The notes: generated by a model from the letters alone, not told the origin. A stretch of DNA of 38,566 nt from an uncultured Pelagibacteraceae bacterium (GCA_902558585.1 CACEEO010000009.1:1-38566); one strand, 5' to 3'. Shown: positions 1 through 8,745, numbered from the stretch's first letter. A program made the numbers and translations.

Positions 1-310
1 AAGATGCTTCATCAATCATTTCGTCTCTAGAAACTTCTTTTCCTGATTTATCAGGTTTAGTCCAGTATACTCCACGAGCTTTATTACCTTTGATTGAATC
101 TGGATCACCAGGTACCTGTGTTAAAGATATAGCACCAAAGTGCGTAACACCTGCGTCTTCAAATTTTTTAATCTTAACTATTTGATGATAAGCTTCTTGT
201 AACTTTTCTATATCAAACTTAATTTCTTGTTTCTGAAAATCGCTAAAGTCTAAAATTCTATCTTCCTTTTTGACATTTAAGTCTATAACTTTTGAGTTTT
301 CTGTCGCCAT
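1..310 (-). CDS. Unrecognised protein, N-terminal part (cut by window edge)
   Basis: An open minus-strand frame runs from an ATG at 308-310 to the left edge, giving about 103 residues without a stop. The fragment begins MATENSKVIDLNVKKEDRIL and is mostly charged and hydrophilic, with Gly/Pro-rich turns in the middle (LTQVPGDPD) and a basic stretch after them. There is no signal peptide or membrane helix in the visible part. It is divergent from hemB with 73 bp between the starts. The composition matches its housekeeping neighbours and the frame is long for such AT-rich DNA, so it is very likely a real gene. I do not recognise a family and assign no function; the C-terminal part lies outside the window. 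Confidence 0.75.
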   Translation of the reverse strand, partial: MATENSKVIDLNVKKEDRILDFSDFQKQEIKFDIEKLQEAYHQIVKIKKFEDAGVTHFGAISLTQVPGDPDSIKGNKARGVYWTKPDKSGKEVSRDEMIDEAS

Positions 311-383
311 CGTGATTGCTTTCTACCCTTTTTTTTGTATATGTGTATATTACATTTGTCGCAATTTAAAAGTAAATTAAAAC
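311..383. promoter_or_regulatory. Divergent intergenic region between the left-edge gene and hemB
   Basis: This 73-bp spacer separates two divergent start codons and must hold promoters for both. The plus side contains the AT-rich stretch gtatatgtgtatatta, which could contain a -10-like hexamer for hemB. Neither start has a strong Shine-Dalgarno sequence. No riboswitch or operator is visible. Confidence 0.35.
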
Positions 384-1373
384 ATGATTATTGGTAAATA
401 TCCTAGTCTTAGACTCAGAAGAAGTAGAAGAGAATCCTGGTCAAGAAGATTAATTCAAGAAAATACCTTAAGTCCAAATGACTTTATACTCCCTATTTTT
501 TTAATTAAAGGTTCAAATAAACGGCAAGAGATTTCATCAATGCCAGGAGTTTATAGGTATACAATTAATCGATTGAGCCAAATTGTGGATAAAGCAATAA
601 AATTAGGAATACCAATGATAGCTCTTTTCCCAAAGACAGAAAACTCAAAAAAAGATGAATTGGGAACAGAATCACTGAATGAAAATAATTTAGTCTGTAA
701 AGCGATACAAGAAGTCAAAAAAAGATACAAAAACCAAATCGGTATTATGTGTGATGTTGCTTTAGATCCTTATACATCACATGGTCATGATGGTTTGATG
801 AAATCTAACACCATATTAAATGACGAAACAATTGAGGTTTTGATCAATCAGTCATTACTACAAGCTGAGATGGGTTGTGATGTACTGGCACCTTCAGACA
901 TGATGGATGGCAGAATAGGAAAAATAAGAAAAGCTTTAGATAAAAATAAATTCCAAAACGTTCAAATATTATCGTACGCCGCAAAATATGCTTCAAGCTT
1001 TTATGGACCTTTTAGAGATGCAGTTGGATCTAAAGGTTCGTTAAAAGGAGATAAAAAAACTTATCAGATGGATTATAGAAATTCTGATGAAGCTTTAAGA
1101 GAAGTTGTATTAGATATTAAAGAAGGTGCTGATATGGTAATGGTTAAACCAGGTATGCCCTACTTAGACATAATAAAATCAATAAAAGAAAAATTTAAAT
1201 TGCCTGTATTTGCCTATCAAGTATCAGGAGAATACAGCTTAATTGAAACAGCTATAACGAAAAAATTAATTAATAAAGATGCTGTATATGAAAGCTTAGT
1301 TGCTTTTAAGAGAGCTGGTGCCAATGCTATAGTAAGTTATTACGCTGATAGAATTGATAAAATAATAAAATAA
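384..1373 (+). CDS. hemB: Delta-aminolevulinic acid dehydratase (porphobilinogen synthase)
   Basis: HemB condenses two 5-aminolevulinate molecules into porphobilinogen, the first common step of tetrapyrrole (haem) synthesis in the cytoplasm. The 329-residue length is normal. The two active-site lysines are visible as K201 (in SYAAKYASSFYG) and the Schiff-base K255 (in MVMVKPGMPY). The metal region reads CDVALDPYTSHGHDG (residues 123-137): the cysteines of zinc-dependent enzymes are replaced by Asp124, Asp128 and Asp136, the pattern of Mg-stimulated, zinc-independent HemB in many alphaproteobacteria. Its stop codon abuts the stop codon of the convergent recO with no base between them. The start ATG at 384 fits the family N-terminus, although no strong ribosome-binding site precedes it. 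Confidence 0.97.
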   Translation: MIIGKYPSLRLRRSRRESWSRRLIQENTLSPNDFILPIFLIKGSNKRQEISSMPGVYRYTINRLSQIVDKAIKLGIPMIALFPKTENSKKDELGTESLNENNLVCKAIQEVKKRYKNQIGIMCDVALDPYTSHGHDGLMKSNTILNDETIEVLINQSLLQAEMGCDVLAPSDMMDGRIGKIRKALDKNKFQNVQILSYAAKYASSFYGPFRDAVGSKGSLKGDKKTYQMDYRNSDEALREVVLDIKEGADMVMVKPGMPYLDIIKSIKEKFKLPVFAYQVSGEYSLIETAITKKLINKDAVYESLVAFKRAGANAIVSYYADRIDKIIK

Positions 1374-1380
1374 TTATTTT
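1367..1380. terminator. AT-only palindrome at the hemB/recO convergent stops
   Basis: AAAATAATTATTTT is a perfect 14-bp palindrome that contains both stop codons (hemB TAA at 1371-1373, recO TAA on the other strand at 1374-1376). It could act as a weak bidirectional termination signal. It has no G/C pairs, however, and such palindromes arise easily in DNA this AT-rich. Confidence 0.2.
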
Positions 1381-2054
1381 AACGTATTTAAGAATAACAA
1401 CCTGCTATTTGGATAATTTAAATTATTTGGTCTTAATATAGTTTTATCCAAATAGTCGCCTACTAATTTCAAACCGTTTAATAAAGTGCCGAGATCATTA
1501 ACTTCTATATCTCTTTCAATCAGAAAACTAGGTACATATTTTTTTTCATTTAAAGAACTTGCATAATATACAGTTTTGTTACCATCTAAATCTTTTTCAA
1601 CTAAATTTTCAAGCGCCAAGTCATATCCTAATATTTTAAGTAACTCCAATTCCCAAAATATATATTTTTTTATCCAATCTTTTTCTTTTAAAATTAAAAA
1701 TAAATTTTGAATTATAAAATAAACTTTATCGTTAGATTGAGACTCTGCTGTTAATATTTTGATCAAATTCATAGCAGATGTAATACAGGATAACTTTTGC
1801 TTATGATCAAAATATAATGGGGTATAGGCATTTAAAATTTCAATTTTAAAATAACCTATTCTGTTTTCATTTTTAGAATTGTAATTAACATGGAGTTTAT
1901 TACCAAGCTGAAGATAATTTTTAATTTTTTTTGAAGTACCACCAAATATTATTCCAGATATCTTTCCTTTATCTTTTGTAAATAATTCAGCAATTAATGA
2001 ATTTTCATTATATCTACTTTTACTTATTAAAAATCCTTCGTCTGACCAATTCAT
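1374..2054 (-). CDS. recO: DNA repair protein RecO
   Basis: RecO works with RecR to load RecA on SSB-coated single-stranded DNA in the RecFOR recombinational repair pathway. The 226-residue protein begins with the family's N-terminal OB-fold pattern (DEGFLISKSRYNENSLIAEL, then DKGKISGIIFGG), followed by an alpha-helical C-terminal domain. The family is poorly conserved, and the call also rests on context: it is the last gene of the lepB-rnc-recO run, overlapping rnc by 4 nt. In many proteobacteria era sits between rnc and recO; it is absent here. Confidence 0.88.
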   Translation of the reverse strand: MNWSDEGFLISKSRYNENSLIAELFTKDKGKISGIIFGGTSKKIKNYLQLGNKLHVNYNSKNENRIGYFKIEILNAYTPLYFDHKQKLSCITSAMNLIKILTAESQSNDKVYFIIQNLFLILKEKDWIKKYIFWELELLKILGYDLALENLVEKDLDGNKTVYYASSLNEKKYVPSFLIERDIEVNDLGTLLNGLKLVGDYLDKTILRPNNLNYPNSRLLFLNTLK

Positions 2055-2719
2055 TTTTTATTTGTATTTTTTAAACATTCTATAGCAGCATTTTGTTCAG
2101 CTTCTTTCTTTGATTTTCCAGTAGCTATAAAATATTTTGTATTGGGCAATTTTACACCAACTTTAAATATGGGTTTGTGTCTTGGACCTGTATTTGAAAT
2201 TAATTTATAAGTAGGTAATTTTTTAAAGTTTTTTAAAGTTAATTCCTGTAACTTTGTTTTTGCATCTATTTCTGTAACTACACTTTTTTCAATATGATCT
2301 TGCCACAAGTTCAAAATTGTTTTTTCAACTATTGTAAAACCTTTATCAAGATAAATAGCACCAATTAATGCTTCACAGCTATCAGATATAATTTTGTCCT
2401 CAATTTTTATTTTTTTATTGTTGGGATTAAATGTTTTAACATAACTAGCTAAATTGATTTTTTTTGCTATATCCAGACAAGTTTTTTTATTAACAAGCGA
2501 TGCAAATTTTTTATCAAGAATACCTTCTTTTTCTCCTGGATAAATTTCTAAAAGTTTTTTTGCTATGACTAATCCAAGAACTCTATCGCCCAGAAACTCT
2601 ATCTTTTCATTATTTTCATTTGGATTAAAGCTTTTATGTGTGAGGGATTGAACAAGTAGATCTTTATTTTTAAATTTTAAGTCAATTTTTTTTTCTAAAC
2701 TTTGATAGTTAATTTTCAT
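2051..2719 (-). CDS. rnc: Ribonuclease III
   Basis: RNase III cleaves double-stranded RNA, including rRNA precursors. The 222-residue protein has the usual two-domain layout. The endonuclease domain (about 1-145) carries the signature EFLGDRVLG, with catalytic Glu41 and Asp45, and the second acidic cluster DSCEALIGA (Asp113, Glu116). A C-terminal double-stranded RNA-binding domain (about 150-220) ends in the typical GKSKKEAEQNAA helix. Spacing is tight: its start overlaps the end of lepB by 1 nt and its end overlaps recO by 4 nt, so it is translated within the same operon. All expected catalytic residues are present. Confidence 0.97.
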   Translation of the reverse strand: MKINYQSLEKKIDLKFKNKDLLVQSLTHKSFNPNENNEKIEFLGDRVLGLVIAKKLLEIYPGEKEGILDKKFASLVNKKTCLDIAKKINLASYVKTFNPNNKKIKIEDKIISDSCEALIGAIYLDKGFTIVEKTILNLWQDHIEKSVVTEIDAKTKLQELTLKNFKKLPTYKLISNTGPRHKPIFKVGVKLPNTKYFIATGKSKKEAEQNAAIECLKNTNKK

Positions 2720-3456
2720 TAATTAATTTTACTAAAAGTTCTATTAAATCTTATTGACTTATGCCATTTCCAAAATTCAATAAAACTTCCTATTCTTTTA
2801 TCTGAAGAGAAAAATATAAATTGAGCTTTTCCTACTAAATTATCTTTATGTACATATCCAACACTTGTTAAGTACCTGCTATCTTTAGAACAGTCTCTGT
2901 TATCTCCTAAAAAGAAATAATGATCTTCTGGTACAGTAAACACATCGGAATTTTGATAGGTATAATCTTTTAAATAAACAGTATGAAATTTTTTACCATT
3001 TGAAAGTTTTTCTTCAAATCTATAAACATCAATACTTTTGTCGCCGCAGAAAATTGTAGTTTTGTTATTAATTTTAGATTTAAGAATTTCAGAATTATTT
3101 AAATATAAATTAGAGTCTATAAATTGAATTTTATCACCAGGTAAACCAATTAATCTTTTAATGTAATCTGTTCGATTATCTGCTGGTGTTTTAAATACAA
3201 TTACATCACCTCTTTCAGGACTACTAAACATAATTCTTTTGTTTAATATTGGAGGACTAAAAGGAAATGAGTGTTTGCTATATCCATAGGTATATTTTGT
3301 TACAAACAACCTATCACCTACTAATAAAGTAGGTTCCATGGATGATGATGGAATATAAAATGGTTGTACTAAAAGCGATCTAATTATAACTGCAATTATT
3401 AATGCATAAATTAAAGTTTTTATATTTTCTGAAAAAAAATTTTTATCTAATTTCAT
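2719..3456 (-). CDS. lepB: Signal peptidase I
   Basis: LepB removes signal peptides from exported proteins at the periplasmic face of the inner membrane. The 245-residue protein has one N-terminal membrane helix (about 11-31) followed by family boxes: YIPSSSMEPTL with nucleophile Ser39, DYIKRLIGLPGDK with general base Lys100, and GDNRDCSKDSRY (box E). A single transmembrane segment is typical of alphaproteobacterial LepB (E. coli has two). It overlaps acpS by 4 nt and rnc by 1 nt. It is the likely processing enzyme for the many secreted proteins encoded at 16231-32244. Confidence 0.97.
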   Translation of the reverse strand: MKLDKNFFSENIKTLIYALIIAVIIRSLLVQPFYIPSSSMEPTLLVGDRLFVTKYTYGYSKHSFPFSPPILNKRIMFSSPERGDVIVFKTPADNRTDYIKRLIGLPGDKIQFIDSNLYLNNSEILKSKINNKTTIFCGDKSIDVYRFEEKLSNGKKFHTVYLKDYTYQNSDVFTVPEDHYFFLGDNRDCSKDSRYLTSVGYVHKDNLVGKAQFIFFSSDKRIGSFIEFWKWHKSIRFNRTFSKIN

Positions 3457-3839
3457 GATGTTTGAATAATTGCAAATGCTGTTGAATAATTTTTTTCATC
3501 CGAAATTGATAAAAAACATTTAAAATTTTTGATTTTAAAGTTCTTTTGTACGAATTTTGTAATTTTTTTATTTTTAACGTAATAAGGCTTTCCCTTTTTG
3601 TCATTAACAACTTCTATATCTTTAAAATTTAAATTCATACGAAAACCTGTGCCAAGAGCTTTAGAAAATGCTTCTTTTGCAGCATATCTCTTCGAAAAAA
3701 AAGCTACTTTATTTTTTACAGCATCAGATTGTTTCAATTCTTTAAATGAATAAATTCTTTTTTTAAATAAAGGATTTTTAATCGATTTTTGAATTCTTTT
3801 ATTTTCAACAATATCAACACCAATACCAAGAATTTTCAT
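3453..3839 (-). CDS. acpS: Holo-[acyl-carrier-protein] synthase
   Basis: AcpS transfers the 4'-phosphopantetheine arm of coenzyme A onto acyl carrier protein, activating it for fatty-acid synthesis. The 128-residue length is normal. The N-terminus GIGVDIVENKRI carries the magnesium-binding Asp9, and the second signature RYAAKEAFSKALGTG supplies the conserved Glu56 and Lys. It starts directly after the pdxJ stop (no gap) and overlaps lepB by 4 nt. The pdxJ-acpS pairing is widely conserved in proteobacteria. Confidence 0.96.
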   Translation of the reverse strand: MKILGIGVDIVENKRIQKSIKNPLFKKRIYSFKELKQSDAVKNKVAFFSKRYAAKEAFSKALGTGFRMNLNFKDIEVVNDKKGKPYYVKNKKITKFVQKNFKIKNFKCFLSISDEKNYSTAFAIIQTS

Positions 3840-4559
3840 TTATCTTTTTATAATTTTTTTTAAGTTTTTAATTACTTTTGAAAGTCCATCAAATATTGAC
3901 TCCCCAATTATAAAATGTCCAATATTATACTCCTCAATATCTATTATTTTTGTTAACATTTTGGTAGTTTTATAGTCTAAACCATGACCAGCATGAACTT
4001 CTATATTTAAACTTGATGCTAATTTTGCACTTTTTTTAATTCTGTTTAATTCACTAGAATAATTTTTTTTTGATTTAACTAGGTTTGCTAGTTTTCCAGT
4101 ATGTATTTCAATACAATCAGCATTTAATTTTTTAGCAAGTCTAATATCATTTGGGGAAGGGTTAATAAATAAACTTGTTCTTATCTTTGCTTTTTTAAAT
4201 TTTTTAATTATTTTCTCTAATTTATTAAGATTGTTTTTTATATTTAAACCTCCCTCGGTAGTAATTTCTTTTCTATTTTCTGGAACTAAACAGATAAAAT
4301 TTGGTCTTATCTTAAGTGCTTTACTAACAATTTCTTTGTTCATAGAAATTTCAAGGTTTACAGGTACATTTCTTAAACCACAGATTTTTTTTGCATCAAT
4401 ATCATTTATATGTCTTCTATCTTCTCTTAAATGAATTGTTACAGAATCGGCTCCATAACTAATAACTTTCTTAGCTGCGTATAGTGGATCTGGATGCTTC
4501 TCTCCACGAGCGTTTCGTAAAGTTGCGATATGATCTATATTTACACCTAACCTTTTCAC
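3840..4559 (-). CDS. pdxJ: Pyridoxine 5'-phosphate synthase
   Basis: PdxJ condenses 1-deoxyxylulose 5-phosphate with 3-amino-2-oxopropyl phosphate to make pyridoxine 5'-phosphate, in the DXP-dependent vitamin B6 pathway. The 239-residue TIM-barrel protein begins with the diagnostic RLGVNIDHIATLRNARGEKH. Further family motifs are VTIHLREDRRHI, NLEISM and the C-terminal phosphate-binding YNIGHFIIGESIF. It overlaps pyrE by 4 nt and abuts acpS, inside the conserved operon. A 67-residue plus-strand frame across it is a shadow. Confidence 0.97.
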   Translation of the reverse strand: MKRLGVNIDHIATLRNARGEKHPDPLYAAKKVISYGADSVTIHLREDRRHINDIDAKKICGLRNVPVNLEISMNKEIVSKALKIRPNFICLVPENRKEITTEGGLNIKNNLNKLEKIIKKFKKAKIRTSLFINPSPNDIRLAKKLNADCIEIHTGKLANLVKSKKNYSSELNRIKKSAKLASSLNIEVHAGHGLDYKTTKMLTKIIDIEEYNIGHFIIGESIFDGLSKVIKNLKKIIKR

Positions 4560-5143
4560 TTAATAAATCTGCTTCCTGGGGTTGTTATTGGTATAGATTT
4601 AAGTTCTGGTGGTAATTTATTTGCTTTATAAGTTGGAACATCAATTTTTAAATGAGATGTTATTCCAATTTTTATTTTTAAAGATTGTTTAGTTGATCGA
4701 TCTATAATAGATGCAAATCCAATTAATTTTGCTTTTGATTTTTTAATCAATTTAACACACTCCAAACTTGATTTTCCTGTAGTGATTACATCTTCTATAA
4801 TTAATACTCTTGCACCTTTTTTAATATTGAAACCTCTTCTGAGAGTAAATTTACCATTTACCCTTTCGCAAAAAATTGTTTCTTTTTTAAGCAATTTTCC
4901 TATTTCATATCCAATAATTACTCCCCCCATTGCAGGAGCTAATATTAAATCAATTTTTTTAAATTTTTTTTTAATTTTATTTGCTAAGGATTTACAAATT
5001 TTATCAGCTAAATTAGGATAACTTAAAAGTTTTGCACATTGAATATATTTTGAAGAATGTAGACCTGAGGATAGAACAAAGTGACCTTCTAATAATGCAT
5101 TAGTTTTTTTTAAAATATTTAAGGATTTTTTGAGTGAAAGCAT
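4556..5143 (-). CDS. pyrE: Orotate phosphoribosyltransferase
   Basis: PyrE makes orotidine 5'-monophosphate from orotate and PRPP in de novo pyrimidine synthesis. The 195-residue protein has the N-terminal orotate-site region (LLEGHFVLSSGLHSSKYIQC) and the PRPP-binding loop VLIIEDVITTGKSS. The ATG at 5141-5143 gives the usual N-terminus, with an A/G-rich stretch (GAAGAAAAAAG) as the only ribosome-binding candidate. This start lies inside the end of the upstream rsh gene, a 44-nt overlap in another frame. That is long even for this compact genome, but it is consistent with translational coupling. Confidence 0.95.
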   Translation of the reverse strand: MLSLKKSLNILKKTNALLEGHFVLSSGLHSSKYIQCAKLLSYPNLADKICKSLANKIKKKFKKIDLILAPAMGGVIIGYEIGKLLKKETIFCERVNGKFTLRRGFNIKKGARVLIIEDVITTGKSSLECVKLIKKSKAKLIGFASIIDRSTKQSLKIKIGITSHLKIDVPTYKANKLPPELKSIPITTPGSRFIK

Positions 5144-6845
5144 TTCTTTTTTCTTCGTGTCTAATTATTTTAAATTTTATACTCTTTTGTTTTAGCTCTG
5201 CAATAAAATTAGTAAAATTCTTAAGGTTTCTAATAATTAATTTAAATTTAAAATTAATATAATTGGGATTTTTACCAACCATTTCTAAGCTCGATATATT
5301 TAATTTATGACTTCCAATGAGTGAACTTATATCTCCTAATTGACCTGGCTTATCAGGTAATGACATCCATAGAGTGGTATTGTATTTTTTTGTTTTTTCC
5401 TCTTTTTGCTCTCCTTTATCATGCCAATATCTTCTTATTGCTGCTCTAGCTTTACCTGTTTTGGTTGTTGGTATCCAGTGAAGTGACGGTGAATTATTTT
5501 TAGATGTTATAATATTTACTCGATCACCATTTCTTAAAATAGTTTGTAATTCGCTTTTGTTTCCATTAATTTCACAACCAATTGCTGAATTACCAATTTT
5601 AGTATGAACAGCATATGCAAAATCTATGGCTGTTGCGTCTTTTGGTAATTTAATTACCGAACCTTTTGGTGTGAAACAAAATACGTTTTCTTGAAACATT
5701 TGTAGTTTTGTATACTCATATGAGTCTTCAGGATTTTCATTTTTTTCTATAATCTCAACAAGATCTTTTAACCAATCATACTCCTTCCAACTTAAAGAAT
5801 TAAATTTTTCAGAAGATTTATACTGCCAATGTGATGCGACGCCTCTTTCTGCAAATTCGTGCATTTCATGTGTTCTAATTTGAATTTCTATTGGTTTTTT
5901 ATTTGAGCCAATTACAGAAGTATGAATAGATTTATAACCATTGATTTTTGGAGATGAAATATAATCTTTAAATTTTCCCGGTATACAATTCCATTTTTTA
6001 TGAAAAATCCCGAGGGTTTTGTAACAATCGTCTACGTTTTTTAAAATTATCCTAAATCCAATAATGTCTGTTATTTGTTCAAGGGAAACTCTTTTTTTTT
6101 GGACTTTTCTCCAAATTGAAAAAGGTGTTTTTTCTCTACCATGAATCTCTGCATTAATCTCATTATCATTCAATATTTCACTTAACTCAAAAGATTGTTC
6201 TTCAAATAAATCTTTTCTATCCAATTTTATTTCATCAAGTTTTTTTTTTATTAATTTTCTTGCATCGTTATTTAAAATTTCAAAAGATAAATCCTCAAGT
6301 TCATCTCTTATTCTATGCATTCCCATTCTATCAGCTAATGGGGCATAAATTTCCATAGTTTCTTGAGCTATCCTTTTTCTTTTGTCTTCTTTTGTAATTG
6401 CTTTAATGGTCCTCATATTATGCAGTCGATCGGCAATTTTCACTAACAGAACTCTGATGTCTTTTGATGTTGCTAAAATTAATTTTCTAAAATTCTCAAC
6501 TTTAGAATTAGCTCCAGCTGAATTTTCAAATGCAGAAATTTTTGTCACACCGTCCACTAAATCAGCAACCTCATCACCAAATTCTTGTTTGATAGTTTCA
6601 TAAGTTGCAAAAGTATCTTCTATAGTGTCATGCAACAGACCAGTTGTAATTGTAGCGCTATCTAATTTTAATTCAGTTAAAATATTTGCAACCTCAATTG
6701 GGTGAACAGAATAAGGATCACCCGAAGCTCTTTTTTGACTCTTATGTGCTTTAACAGCAAAATTATATGCTTTATCCAATTTTTCAGGATTAAGAAATTT
6801 ATTGTAATCCTTAACTTTATTTATAAGTTCATTTGAATTAAGCAT
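5100..6845 (-). CDS. spoT: Bifunctional (p)ppGpp synthetase/hydrolase (RelA/SpoT family)
   Basis: This enzyme makes and degrades the stringent-response alarmone (p)ppGpp. Domains along the 581 residues are: the HD hydrolase (about 25-180) with the HD pair in LLHDTIEDT (His72, Asp73) and IADRLHNMR; the synthetase (about 235-345) with GREKTPFSIWRK, GYKSIHTSVIG and EIQIRTHEMHEFAERG; TGS (about 388-450, VFCFTPKGSVIKLP); and a C-terminal ACT domain (about 490-560, LPDKPGQLGDISSL). It is clearly shorter than the roughly 700-750 residues usual for the family. Only about 40 residues separate TGS and ACT, so the helical and conserved-cysteine/zinc-finger regions are largely missing. The intact HD pair suggests hydrolase activity is retained. 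In alphaproteobacteria this single-copy enzyme is also called Rsh or RelA. Confidence 0.95.
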   Translation of the reverse strand: MLNSNELINKVKDYNKFLNPEKLDKAYNFAVKAHKSQKRASGDPYSVHPIEVANILTELKLDSATITTGLLHDTIEDTFATYETIKQEFGDEVADLVDGVTKISAFENSAGANSKVENFRKLILATSKDIRVLLVKIADRLHNMRTIKAITKEDKRKRIAQETMEIYAPLADRMGMHRIRDELEDLSFEILNNDARKLIKKKLDEIKLDRKDLFEEQSFELSEILNDNEINAEIHGREKTPFSIWRKVQKKRVSLEQITDIIGFRIILKNVDDCYKTLGIFHKKWNCIPGKFKDYISSPKINGYKSIHTSVIGSNKKPIEIQIRTHEMHEFAERGVASHWQYKSSEKFNSLSWKEYDWLKDLVEIIEKNENPEDSYEYTKLQMFQENVFCFTPKGSVIKLPKDATAIDFAYAVHTKIGNSAIGCEINGNKSELQTILRNGDRVNIITSKNNSPSLHWIPTTKTGKARAAIRRYWHDKGEQKEEKTKKYNTTLWMSLPDKPGQLGDISSLIGSHKLNISSLEMVGKNPNYINFKFKLIIRNLKNFTNFIAELKQKSIKFKIIRHEEKRNAFTQKILKYFKKN

Positions 6846-6866
6846 AATTGATATTATACCATTAAA

Positions 6867-7424
6867 TCAAATTTGTTTAATAGATCTAATGTCTCTATCA
6901 GGAAGCTGAGAAATCAACGTTTTAACATCAATTTGTGTATAAGGATGGATCCAATTCTTTTGAATCTCAAATAATGGAAATAATACAAAGTTTCTTTTGT
7001 GCATCATTTTATGAGGTAAATTAATCTTAGAGTTTTTTTTTGATACCAAATTATTGAAATCGATTATATCTAAATCACATGTACGAGGAGCATTTTTTTT
7101 CGCTTTTTTTCTACCTAATTGATTTTCTATAGATTTACATATTTTTAATAGTTCTTGAGGACTGTAATAACACTTTAATTTTAAAATTATATTTAAGAAC
7201 TTAGGTTTTCGTGGGTCAGGCCAGGAAAAGGTTTCATAATAACTGGATACCGAGAGAACATCTAAGTTATGTTCTGCTAATAAAAATTTTGCTTTTTCTA
7301 TATTTCTTTTTTTTATACCTAAATTTGAACCTATTCCTAAAAAAACAATTTTAGCTTGATTTTCTAATATATCTTGACTTTTCACGGTTCCAATCTCTAC
7401 TTTTTTTTGTTGCTCTTTTATCAT
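6867..7424 (-). CDS. folK: 2-amino-4-hydroxy-6-hydroxymethyldihydropteridine pyrophosphokinase (HPPK)
   Basis: FolK pyrophosphorylates 6-hydroxymethyl-7,8-dihydropterin in folate synthesis. Family marks are the N-terminal [18 protein letters not shown], the substrate loop [15 protein letters not shown] and the HPPK signature [12 protein letters not shown], followed by [19 protein letters not shown]. The start is uncertain. The family core begins at [10 protein letters not shown], but the frame is open further upstream into the 3' end of smpB: ATG at 7422-7424 (chosen, with AAAGGG upstream), GTG at 7383-7385, or TTG at 7443-7445. All of these overlap smpB (74, 35 or 95 nt), so the two genes share DNA in different frames unless a rare start nearer the core is used. 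It stands where many alphaproteobacteria have rpoZ. Confidence 0.9.
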   Translation of the reverse strand: MIKEQQKKVEIGTVKSQDILENQAKIVFLGIGSNLGIKKRNIEKAKFLLAEHNLDVLSVSSYYETFSWPDPRKPKFLNIILKLKCYYSPQELLKICKSIENQLGRKKAKKNAPRTCDLDIIDFNNLVSKKNSKINLPHKMMHKRNFVLFPLFEIQKNWIHPYTQIDVKTLISQLPDRDIRSIKQI

Positions 7425-7821
7425 ATTGCTTTTTCCCTTTTGCAACAGCTAGTTCTATTTTAGCCTTTCCTTTTTTAAAATACATTTTTGTTGGAACTAA
7501 TGTGAAACCATCTCTTTGCATTTTACCTATCAATTTATTTATTTCTTTTTTATTAAGAAGCAATTTTCTATCATCTGTTGGGTTGTGATTAGAGTAACTG
7601 GCTTGCTTGTATGGAGATATATGTGAATTAATTAAAACAATTTCACCTCCCTTTTCAACAGCATAAGACTCAGCGATATTGACCTTGCCCTCTCTTACTG
7701 ATTTAATCTCTGATCCCTTTAAAACAATTCCAGCTTCGAAAAGATCTTCAAAAAAATAGTTAAAACTAGCTTTTCTATTTAAACAAATGATTTTCAAACC
7801 AGGATTGGTTTTTTTGTTCAT
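7351..7821 (-). CDS. smpB: SsrA (tmRNA)-binding protein SmpB
   Basis: SmpB binds tmRNA and brings it to stalled ribosomes for trans-translation. The 156-residue protein has the canonical beta-barrel motifs: [20 protein letters not shown], the loop [10 protein letters not shown], and [27 protein letters not shown]. The basic tail [16 protein letters not shown] enters the decoding centre in the family. The stop at 7351 follows a normal-length tail, so the overlap with folK is not caused by an overextended SmpB. It overlaps dapA by 1 nt. The tmRNA gene itself is not in this window. Confidence 0.97.
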   Translation of the reverse strand: MNKKTNPGLKIICLNRKASFNYFFEDLFEAGIVLKGSEIKSVREGKVNIAESYAVEKGGEIVLINSHISPYKQASYSNHNPTDDRKLLLNKKEINKLIGKMQRDGFTLVPTKMYFKKGKAKIELAVAKGKKQYDKRATKKSRDWNREKSRYIRKSS

Positions 7822-8702
7822 TAAATTAACTTAGCAGACTGAAGAGCTTTTTTTACAATTTCTTTTGTTATGTCTGTTACTTTTACAAGTGGTAGTCTTA
7901 CATTGTCATCACAAAGTCCTAAAAGTTTTGCAGCATATTTTACAGGACTAGGATTGCTCTCAACAAACATTGAGTGATGAACTGGTTGTAATATTTTATC
8001 TAATCTTTCTGCTTCTTTCATTTCATTATCGGTGTCTGATTTGGAGAATTTTTGAAAATCTGAACAAAGTTTAGGTGCAATATTAGCTGTTACACTAATA
8101 GTACCTACCCCACCACGTTTATTAAATTCAAAAGCATTATCATCATTACCTGTTAATTGAATAAAATCTTTACCCATTTTTTCAAGTGTTTGATCAACTC
8201 TATCTAAATCACCTGTTGCATCTTTAACACCAACTATATTTTTTAATTCATATAGTCTAGCCATTGTATCCACTGACATATCAATCACAGATCTACCAGG
8301 AATATTATAAATTATAATTGGAATGCCACACTTGTCATTAATTGCTTTATAATGTTGATACAAGCCTTCTTGAGTTGGTTTATTGTAATAAGGTGTAACT
8401 ATCAAAGCTCCATTAGCTCCTGCTTTTTCTGCATGTGTGGTTAAAGAAATAGCCTCCTCAGTTGAGTTGGAACCCGTACCAGCAATAACTGGAATTTTTC
8501 CATTACTTTCTTTTATACATAAATCTATTACTCTTTGATGCTCATCATGACTTAACGTAGGGGATTCACCTGTTGTACCAGCCGGGACAAGTCCATTGGT
8601 ACCATTATCGATGTGGAAATGGATTAATTTTATATATGCTTCCTCATCTAGACCATTATTTTTAAATGGTGTAATTAAAGCAACATTTGATCCTTTGAAC
8701 AT
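7821..8702 (-). CDS. dapA: 4-hydroxy-tetrahydrodipicolinate synthase
   Basis: DapA condenses pyruvate with aspartate semialdehyde, the committed step of lysine and diaminopimelate (peptidoglycan) synthesis. The 293-residue TIM barrel shows [15 protein letters not shown] near the N-terminus, [17 protein letters not shown], the catalytic Tyr132 in IIYNIPGR, and the Schiff-base Lys160 in [10 protein letters not shown]. It is the first gene of the minus-strand operon running down to recO. It diverges from slt, with 43 bp between the starts. Confidence 0.97.
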   Translation of the reverse strand: MFKGSNVALITPFKNNGLDEEAYIKLIHFHIDNGTNGLVPAGTTGESPTLSHDEHQRVIDLCIKESNGKIPVIAGTGSNSTEEAISLTTHAEKAGANGALIVTPYYNKPTQEGLYQHYKAINDKCGIPIIIYNIPGRSVIDMSVDTMARLYELKNIVGVKDATGDLDRVDQTLEKMGKDFIQLTGNDDNAFEFNKRGGVGTISVTANIAPKLCSDFQKFSKSDTDNEMKEAERLDKILQPVHHSMFVESNPSPVKYAAKLLGLCDDNVRLPLVKVTDITKEIVKKALQSAKLI

Positions 8703-8745
8703 AAATACTTATAACATAGTTTAAAGATTCATATACTAAAAGATT
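8703..8745. promoter_or_regulatory. Divergent dapA/slt promoter region
   Basis: These 43 bp must serve both the long dapA-recO operon and slt. TATACT at 8732-8737 is a plausible -10 hexamer for slt, but it is only 8 bp from the ATG at 8746, implying a very short leader. No good -35 box or ribosome-binding site is visible for either direction. Confidence 0.3.
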
